Shown: in pieces, positions 5,925-10,633 of the stretch
Layout of the letters: every line of letters begins with the position of its first letter
Position numbering within the stretch: the first letter of the stretch is position 1
Assembly (NCBI GenBank): GCA_026986135.1
Contig: JALSPD010000097.1
Location: 1 to 10,633, forward strand
Direction: 5' to 3'
Source of the DNA: DHVE2 group archaeon
GTDB taxonomy: Archaea > Thermoplasmatota > Thermoplasmata > Thermoplasmatales > Aciduliprofundaceae
DNA: 10,633 nt
The notes under the pieces: generated by a model
The model's database searches: none
Told to the model about the DNA's origin: nothing
What the model saw: only the letters and a program-made list of their open reading frames with translations
Position numbers and translations under genes: made by a program

Positions 5925-6821
5925 ATGCCCAGAGAACCCGCATGGAGAGTTTTCGCATCTGAATACAACTCCGCCAGACATTACATCAAGGCTTCTGAGC
6001 CAAAAAAGCCAAGTTATGTTATAACACCCCTCGGAGCAAAGATAAGCAGAGTGTTCGTTGTGGGAGTGCTTACAGAGGTAAGGGTCATATCTGATGAGGT
6101 GGTTAAAGCAAGGGTGGTGGATCAGACAGGTGCTTTTTACATTTTTGCAGGAAAATACAGGCCTCAAGTAAGGCAAATGCTTGAACTTACAAGTGTGCCT
6201 AAATTTGTTGCTTTTGTGGGAAAACCAAACATATACAGGCCAGATGAGGATACAATGTACGTTTCAGTTGTACCGGAGAGAATAAAAATAGTTGACGAGA
6301 TCCTGCGAGATTACTGGATACTTGATACAGCAGAGAAACTGAAGGTGAGAATTGAGGCAATGAAAGAAGCGCTTAACATGGCTGATCCCACAATACACAA
6401 CCTGGTATCGCTTGGCTTTTCAAGAAGGGTTGCAGAGGGGGTTATAGAAGCAATAAGGTACTACGAAAAAATTGATGTGGAACGCTACATACACATGCTA
6501 AAAAATGCACTTAAACACCTTCTCCCAGAGTACAGAGAACTCGGTTACGAGCTACCCACCGTGGAAGAAAGTGTTGAAGGCGAGGAGGAACCCGTGGATG
6601 AGGAAAGCACCGTTGAGATTGAAGACAGAATTCTTGAGATACTAAAAAAAGCAGCAGAATCTGGAAACGATGAAGATGCTATCGTGGCCTACGAGGACAT
6701 ACTGGACATGCTCCCCGATGTGGAGCAGGAAGAAATAGATAGGGCTATAGATGAACTGTTAACCCGCAAAGAAATAACCGAACCAAACATAGGCTTCTTT
6801 AAACTTGCAAAAAAAGAATAA
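5925..6821 (+). CDS. rpap: RPA-associated protein (Rpap), OB fold plus C-terminal winged helix
   Basis: This family is the archaeal partner encoded beside rpa; in haloarchaea Rpap proteins associate with their cognate RPA and matter for DNA repair. The protein has 298 residues. The N-terminus PREPAWRVFASEYNSA (2-17) is a family hallmark. One OB fold spans about 38-122 (VFVVGVLTEV, VVDQTGAFYIFAG). A helical region covers 123-205, then an acidic linker (213-234, many Glu and Asp), then a winged-helix-like domain (232-298) ending FFKLAKKE. ATG 5925 is preceded by GGGGTGG at the 3' end of rpa, so the two are translated from one message. The phosphoesterase gene that sometimes completes this operon elsewhere is absent: the next gene is convergent. 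Only one base separates its stop from the antiporter stop. Confidence 0.9.
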   Translation: MPREPAWRVFASEYNSARHYIKASEPKKPSYVITPLGAKISRVFVVGVLTEVRVISDEVVKARVVDQTGAFYIFAGKYRPQVRQMLELTSVPKFVAFVGKPNIYRPDEDTMYVSVVPERIKIVDEILRDYWILDTAEKLKVRIEAMKEALNMADPTIHNLVSLGFSRRVAEGVIEAIRYYEKIDVERYIHMLKNALKHLLPEYRELGYELPTVEESVEGEEEPVDEESTVEIEDRILEILKKAAESGNDEDAIVAYEDILDMLPDVEQEEIDRAIDELLTRKEITEPNIGFFKLAKKE

Positions 6822-6822
6822 G
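6809..6822 (-). terminator. U-tract terminator after the antiporter
   Basis: Directly after the antiporter stop, the minus strand reads TATTC followed by seven T residues. Archaeal RNA polymerase commonly ends transcription at such T-runs. It lies within the last codons (lysines) of the convergent rpap gene. Confidence 0.4.
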
Positions 6823-8061
6823 CTAAGAGGACATTTTCTCTATCTCCTTTTTAAAAGAGAGTTTGAGAAGAGGTGGTGTTATGAGAGTGGTCACTATAAC
6901 AAACACCATGGTTGCCGCTATGAAAAGAGGCACATGCTCAGAACTTATGGGATGAGATGGAGAGGTTATAGCAACTGTAAGAGACACAAGTGCAACTTCC
7001 ATACGGGGTATTGATCCGATACCCATCTGCCATGACTTGCGCCAGTTGAATCCGCCTATTCTCGCCCCAATGCCTCTTCCAATAATCTTGCCGAATATAG
7101 CTGCAATCAGGATGACGGCTGCTAGAACAAGGGCATTCTCGTTGAAAAACACACCCACATCCAGCTGTGCGCCAGTATAGACGAAGAAGACGGGTATGAT
7201 GAAACCGTAGCCTATTGCCTTAACATCCTCTGTTATGATCTTCTTTGCTGGAAGCCTGCTCAGAACTATTCCCGCAAAGTACGCACCTTCTATGGCCGCA
7301 CCAAAACTGTATTCTGCAAGAGATGAGAAGAGAAGCATTACACCAAAAAGAACTGCCAGCATGGCCCTTTCAGTTTTTATATATGTGCTTATAAATCTGG
7401 TAATATATGGCATATAGTACCATGCAGCCACCAGGGTGATCAGGAAGAACACGGCAAGTTGAATGCCAAACATGATTATGCTGCCAGTACCTACAGCGAA
7501 AATTATTAGAGCAATTCCAAGAAAATCATCCATAACACTTGCACTTAAAGATGCTGCACCCACATCGGTCCTCAACATGTTTATGTCCAGAAGGGTCCTA
7601 ACGGTTACCCCTATGCTGGTGGCTGTTAGAAGAACACCCAGCACAAGGCTCTCCCGGCTGCTATAGCCAAGAGCCAGACCGGAGAAATAGCCTATAACCA
7701 GGGGTACGAACACACCCATAACCGTGGAAATAGTAGCCACCTTTCCCGTGGATTTGAGTTGATCAATATTTGTGTCAAGACCTGCTATGAATAAAAGAAC
7801 GACAATTCCAAGTTTTGCAAGATAATGTACTGGATCAAGCCCCTCAAAGGGCACTGGGCCCCTTAACTGGATCCAGTTATGTATCCAGGAGTTTATTGCA
7901 CTTCCAAATATATGCCCGTAAAGAATCATGTTTCCCAGTATAAATCCCAGTATAATCTCCCCAAGAACTCCGGGAAGATTGGCTCTTTCAAAGATAACAT
8001 CAAACATCTTGGCAAATATGAGGACAATGCCAATCGTGAAGAGGAATGATGCGAAATCCAT
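6823..8061 (-). CDS. CPA2-family cation/proton antiporter (NapA/Kef-type membrane domain)
   Basis: This integral membrane protein of 412 residues, with about 12-13 hydrophobic segments, should exchange Na+ or K+ for protons and help control cytoplasmic pH. Family marks in order: LPGVLGEIILGFILG (29-43); LLFIAGLDTN (89-98), the usual FxxGLE region; TATSIGVTVR (146-155); Asp178-Asp179 in VMDDFLG, the ion-binding pair of electrogenic CPA2 members; AAIEGAYFAGIVLS (255-268); FFVYTGAQLD (292-301); and GIGSIPRMEVALV (347-359), where many relatives have PRGE. The C-terminus ends shortly after the last segment, so there is no TrkA-N or TrkA-C nucleotide-binding regulator. ATG 8061 has GGTGATG six to twelve bases upstream and a TATA box further up. 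The cation cannot be decided from sequence. It follows the MgtE-like gene by 62 bases. Confidence 0.93.
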   Translation of the reverse strand: MDFASFLFTIGIVLIFAKMFDVIFERANLPGVLGEIILGFILGNMILYGHIFGSAINSWIHNWIQLRGPVPFEGLDPVHYLAKLGIVVLLFIAGLDTNIDQLKSTGKVATISTVMGVFVPLVIGYFSGLALGYSSRESLVLGVLLTATSIGVTVRTLLDINMLRTDVGAASLSASVMDDFLGIALIIFAVGTGSIIMFGIQLAVFFLITLVAAWYYMPYITRFISTYIKTERAMLAVLFGVMLLFSSLAEYSFGAAIEGAYFAGIVLSRLPAKKIITEDVKAIGYGFIIPVFFVYTGAQLDVGVFFNENALVLAAVILIAAIFGKIIGRGIGARIGGFNWRKSWQMGIGSIPRMEVALVSLTVAITSPSHPISSEHVPLFIAATMVFVIVTTLITPPLLKLSFKKEIEKMSS

Positions 8062-8065
8062 GAGG

Positions 8066-8103
8066 CATCACCAGAGAAGGGCATGGTCACATACGATAAA
8101 TAG
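8066..8103 (-). promoter_or_regulatory. TATA box and Shine-Dalgarno site for the antiporter
   Basis: CTATTTATCG (8094-8103, minus strand) is a TATA box about 38 bases before the ATG, predicting transcription from about 8073. GGTGATG (8066-8072) is the ribosome site, placing the SD at the very 5' end of the message. The antiporter can therefore be expressed separately from the upstream MgtE-like gene. Confidence 0.5.
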
Positions 8104-8118
8104 ATTTTCAAATTTTTT

Positions 8119-8123
8119 AAAAA
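8119..8123 (-). terminator. Possible short U-tract terminator after the MgtE-like gene
   Basis: Five T residues follow the stop codon of the MgtE-like gene directly on the minus strand. This is short, and read-through into the antiporter is plausible. Confidence 0.22.
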
Positions 8124-9275
8124 TCAGAAGATCAGATAATACGAAAACACTATTGCAGAAGTACCCACAATATCTGCAAGGGTGGTTATAACAGGGACCA
8201 CAACATTATCCGGATCCATGTTGAATTTAAGGCTCCCTATTGTTAGATAATATGCAATGAGTAGCAGCAGGATAATGGAGAGCAGAGCGGATATCCACAC
8301 CATCATCACTGCACGGATATCAAAAGAGATAAGGAAAACAAACGCTGAGATAAGGGAGTATATCAGAATGGTAAGTGCAAATATTGAAAGTAATTCCCTG
8401 TGCATATGCTTGCCCCTGGGAACAACACTTGGCTCCACAAGACCAAGATATAAAAATGAGCTGAGGCGTGAGGAAAATATACTGCTCAAATTCCCAAGGG
8501 TTTCAAGCATTGGGGGGAGAATAAGAAGTATAATTGCAATTTTATTTGATTCCCATAAGCTACCTGTGAGAAGTTCAAGGAGAGCAATACCAACTAGAAT
8601 GGGCATGCTCTGAAAATAAACCCTTTTACCATCATGGGTTTTCAGCGTTCTCACAACAAGAAAGCATACATACCCAAGGATAGCAAGGATGATGATGAAG
8701 AAAATAGTGTGATATTTTGATATTCCGAGGAGAAATATGGCGGTCAGTACTATAAAGCCCACGCTAACCACATCCCCCACACTTGAGATCAGTGGGACAC
8801 CCACATTATCAGGATTCCACCCCTTCTGATATGTTTTCACACCTATGTAGGCTGTAAGTGGTGTAAGTACACTGGCCGTGAATAAATGCGTAACGAGTAT
8901 AATTGAAGGTAGAAAAATCATATAGAAGGGCTCGCCTGTATTCAAATAAATAATGAAACCTACAACTCCGCCTACAACCAATGCCGCGGAGTAGGCAAGT
9001 GATTTTGTGGTGATTATACCTGTTCTGACCTTTTCATCCCTCAAAGATTCAACCTCTCCAAGATGGAGAGAGGAACTCAAACGCGATATGAACGCCCCGT
9101 ATATGTTTCCACGCATATCAATAAGTGCAGGGAGCATCATAAGAAGACCAGGGACCGCCACAAAAACTCCTACGGACTGGTTCATGATATATCCTGCAAA
9201 GCTATCTGCAACTAATGCAATTATTAGAGCCATAAGGGACTCGCGTATAAGCCTCATATCCAGGTGGCGGCTCAT
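8124..9275 (-). CDS. SLC41/MgtE-type divalent cation transporter with two fused membrane domains
   Basis: This 383-residue membrane protein is probably a Mg2+ or other divalent-cation transporter. It contains an internal duplication. The first half has LPALIDMRGNIYGAFISRLSS (48-68) and later WNPDNVGVPLISSVGDVVS (153-171). The second half has LPPMLETLGNLSSIFSSRLSS (253-273) and MDPDNVVVPVITTLADIVGT (353-372). Each half has about five hydrophobic segments. The Asp in the S/T-x-x-x-D block (Asp168 and Asp368) corresponds to the pore metal-site Asp of bacterial MgtE. The cytosolic N and CBS domains that sense Mg2+ in bacterial MgtE are absent, as in SLC41 proteins. ATG 9275 is preceded by a strong GGGGTGGTGG ribosome site and a TATA box. 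It is divergent from carbamate kinase. The metal specificity is inferred from the family only. Confidence 0.9.
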   Translation of the reverse strand: MSRHLDMRLIRESLMALIIALVADSFAGYIMNQSVGVFVAVPGLLMMLPALIDMRGNIYGAFISRLSSSLHLGEVESLRDEKVRTGIITTKSLAYSAALVVGGVVGFIIYLNTGEPFYMIFLPSIILVTHLFTASVLTPLTAYIGVKTYQKGWNPDNVGVPLISSVGDVVSVGFIVLTAIFLLGISKYHTIFFIIILAILGYVCFLVVRTLKTHDGKRVYFQSMPILVGIALLELLTGSLWESNKIAIILLILPPMLETLGNLSSIFSSRLSSFLYLGLVEPSVVPRGKHMHRELLSIFALTILIYSLISAFVFLISFDIRAVMMVWISALLSIILLLLIAYYLTIGSLKFNMDPDNVVVPVITTLADIVGTSAIVFSYYLIF

Positions 9276-9278
9276 CTG

Positions 9279-9330
9279 CCACCACCCCCTTTATGGAGAT
9301 CATCATGCAAGGTATGGCCAATAAATATAA
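9279..9330 (-). promoter_or_regulatory. TATA box and strong Shine-Dalgarno site for the MgtE-like gene
   Basis: TTATATTTAT (9321-9330, minus strand) predicts a start of transcription near 9300 and a leader of about 25 bases. GGGGTGGTGG (9279-9288) lies just before ATG 9275. The leader is too short for a metal riboswitch. Confidence 0.55.
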
Positions 9331-9357
9331 AAAATTTGGGCATCCTGCGAGATAAGA

Positions 9358-9367
9358 TTAATATAAA
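9358..9367 (+). promoter_or_regulatory. TATA box for a leaderless carbamate kinase transcript
   Basis: TTAATATAAA is centred about 25 bases before ATG 9388, so transcription should begin at or next to the start codon. The 20 bases before the ATG are pyrimidine-rich and contain no Shine-Dalgarno sequence. It is divergent from the MgtE-like promoter, with the TATA boxes about 36 bases apart. Confidence 0.6.
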
Positions 9368-9387
9368 CCCTTTAATTTTCCCCTTAT

Positions 9388-10320
9388 ATGGAAACGCTTG
9401 TTCTTGCAGTGGGTGGCAACGCATTACTGCGACCTGGAGATAAGGGAACCGCTGAAGAGCAGATGCTTCGCGCAAGGCAGACTGCTGAAGAGATATACCC
9501 CCTATTTGAGAAATTTAAAATTGTAATAACCCATGGTAACGGACCTCAGGTGGGCGCTATTCTCCTTCAGAATGAGCACTCAAAGGATATTGTGCCCGCA
9601 ATGCCCCTGGATGTGTGCGGTGCTATGAGCCAGGGAGAAATTGGATATTTCCTAGCACAGGGATTTCACAGCGTGTTCAGAGAGCATGGAATAGAGAAGG
9701 AAGTTGTGCCGGTAGTAACAAGGGTAATAGTGGATGAAAATGACCCCGCCTTTGAGAATCCAACAAAGCCGATTGGCCCTTTCTACACGGCCGAGGAAGC
9801 GAGAAAGCTTGCATCTGAAAGAGGATGGCATATTGTAGAGGACTCGGGACGGGGATGGAGAAGAGTTGTACCAAGTCCGGATCCAAAGGAGATTGTTGAG
9901 AAGGAGATAATTAGGTTGATTATTGATTCGGGCAATGTGCCCATAGCCGTTGGAGGAGGAGGCATCCCAGTAATAAGGAAAGATGGAGAGCTGGTTGGCG
10001 TGGAGGGAGTAATTGACAAAGACCTCGCATCTGCAACCCTCGCAAGGGATATAGGTGCCGACAGGATGTTCATTCTCACCAGCGTGGAGCGGGTTTATCT
10101 GAATTTTGGAACTCCGCAACAGAAGGCGATAGAGGAGATGAGCTTGGAAGAGGCAAAGAGGTATCTCCAGGAAGGGCATTTCAAGAAGGGCAGTATGTAC
10201 CCAAAGATTCTCGCTTCCATTAGATTTCTTGAAAATGGCGGTAAGGATGTTCTAATAACCTCGCCGGAGAGAGTGGTGGACGCGTTAAAAGGAGAGACGG
10301 GGACATGGATAAGAAGGTAG
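9388..10320 (+). CDS. arcC: Carbamate kinase
   Basis: Carbamate kinase interconverts carbamoyl phosphate plus ADP with carbamate plus ATP, usually running towards ATP during arginine, citrulline or purine breakdown; in some archaea it has been linked to carbamoyl-phosphate supply. The 310-residue length is standard for this amino-acid-kinase fold. Signature blocks: GGNAL (9-13), HGNGPQVG (49-56), ENPTKPIGPFY (123-133, the mobile subdomain that covers the site), RRVVPSPDP (158-166), VGGGGIPV (188-195), GVIDKDLASATLA (207-219) and KGSMYPK (267-273). Active-site lysines and the ATP loop appear intact. The start is the only sensible ATG and is probably leaderless. No arginine deiminase or ornithine carbamoyltransferase gene is in the window, so the pathway is not fixed. 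It converges with mutS with two bases between the stops. Confidence 0.97.
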   Translation: METLVLAVGGNALLRPGDKGTAEEQMLRARQTAEEIYPLFEKFKIVITHGNGPQVGAILLQNEHSKDIVPAMPLDVCGAMSQGEIGYFLAQGFHSVFREHGIEKEVVPVVTRVIVDENDPAFENPTKPIGPFYTAEEARKLASERGWHIVEDSGRGWRRVVPSPDPKEIVEKEIIRLIIDSGNVPIAVGGGGIPVIRKDGELVGVEGVIDKDLASATLARDIGADRMFILTSVERVYLNFGTPQQKAIEEMSLEEAKRYLQEGHFKKGSMYPKILASIRFLENGGKDVLITSPERVVDALKGETGTWIRR

Positions 10321-10322
10321 AT

Positions 10323-10633
10323 TTACCTCTCATCCACCCTCTTTTTCAACTCATGCAGCTTGTTTAATGCCTCCAGAGGTGTCATATTCATTATGTCAAG
10401 TTTTCGTATCTCGGAGATTATTTCATCTTCTTCTATGGGGAAAAGCGTTGCCTGGATTATTTTCTTAGATCTCCTCACTTCAATGGCATTTTCTCTCTCA
10501 ATGAGATCAAGAATCTCACGGGCACGCTTTACAACCTTTCCTGGAAGACCTGCAAGCCTGGCAACCTCAATACCATAGCTTCTGCTCATCCCACCTGGCA
10601 TAACTTTTCTTACAAAAATCAACCCGTCGGAGG
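10323..10633 (-). CDS. mutS: DNA mismatch repair protein MutS, C-terminal end (truncated by window edge)
   Basis: The reading frame is open to the window edge, so about 103 C-terminal residues are seen of a protein normally near 800-860. MutS recognises mismatches and small loops and recruits MutL using its ATPase. The visible part is the end of the ATPase domain: DGLIFVRKVMPGGMSRSYGI matches the conserved R-x-V-x-G-x-x-x-x-SYGI segment, followed by EVARLAGLPGKVVKRAREIL. After a charged linker comes QATLF and the C-terminal DIMNMTPLEALNKLHELKK, which matches the terminal oligomerisation helices of MutS1 (LNxLTPLEALxxLxELK). An in-frame TTG at 10622 is internal Leu, not a start. These features mark MutS1 rather than MutS2 or archaeal MutS5. 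Its gene tail lies two bases from carbamate kinase. Confidence 0.93.
   Translation of the reverse strand, partial: SDGLIFVRKVMPGGMSRSYGIEVARLAGLPGKVVKRAREILDLIERENAIEVRRSKKIIQATLFPIEEDEIISEIRKLDIMNMTPLEALNKLHELKKRVDER
10339..10346 (+). terminator. Possible U-tract terminator after carbamate kinase
   Basis: A pyrimidine-rich stretch with five T residues (CTCTTTTT, part of a longer C/T run from about 10324) lies 20-25 bases after the carbamate kinase stop, inside the 3' end of the convergent mutS. The match is weak. Confidence 0.22.

Noticed and set aside
9276..9387. Magnesium riboswitch or other structured leader ahead of the MgtE-like gene
   Set aside because: The predicted leader is only about 25 bases, and the rest of the gap holds two divergent TATA boxes; no stable hairpin was apparent.
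10323..10622. A complete 99-residue protein starting at TTG 10622
   Set aside because: The frame stays open to the window edge and the sequence is the conserved MutS C-terminus; the TTG is an internal Leu codon.
1..10633. Mobile elements, CRISPR arrays, tRNA or rRNA genes, toxin-antitoxin or defence systems
   Set aside because: Gaps are all short, no direct or inverted repeat arrays were seen, and nearly every gene belongs to a housekeeping family.

Overview
The window reads as ordinary, gene-dense chromosome of a euryarchaeon. The signs are an RPA/RPA-associated protein pair, archaeal TATA boxes about 25 bases ahead of start codons, a mix of leaderless starts and GGTGAT-type Shine-Dalgarno sites, an archaeal METTL5-like rRNA methylase, preQ0 (archaeosine) enzymes and an SLC41/MgtE-type transporter. 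Gene content and moderate base composition would suit a Thermoplasmatota lineage such as Aciduliprofundum/DHVE2, but that placement is a guess from memory. I see no mobile element, CRISPR array, rRNA or tRNA. No gap between genes is longer than about 145 bases.

Layout. Bases 1-1019 (+) hold the C-terminal half of a short-chain dehydrogenase/reductase and a HAD-family phosphatase. Bases 1004-4500 (-) hold a tightly packed collinear set, in transcription order: a 93-residue unknown protein, a METTL5-like RNA methylase, a PH/GRAM-like plus winged-helix protein that may belong to the CheF family, QueD, QueC, a 44-residue cysteine-rich probable zinc protein overlapping the end of queC, and protein-L-isoaspartate methyltransferase. 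Bases 4644-6821 (+) hold rpa and its partner rpap. Bases 6823-9275 (-) hold an SLC41/MgtE-like cation transporter followed by a CPA2 cation/proton antiporter. Bases 9388-10320 (+) hold carbamate kinase. The window ends in the C-terminus of a MutS-family mismatch-repair protein (-).

How the genes fit together. The minus-strand set is weighted to RNA modification (METTL5-like, QueD, QueC) with protein repair (Pcm) at its end. RPA and RPAP form a translationally close pair for single-stranded DNA handling. The two transporters are adjacent on one strand, but each has its own TATA box. Gene ends are very tight: three convergent pairs either overlap by 16 bases or are 1-2 bases apart.

The points most worth a second look are the very small zinc protein joined to queC, a bacterial clamp-type motif in the MutS tail, a Val in place of the first Pro of the METTL5-like NPPF motif, the unknown gene coupled to that methylase, and an out-of-frame mini-ORF with a strong Shine-Dalgarno sequence at the rpa start. 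I found no clear new defence or mobile system.
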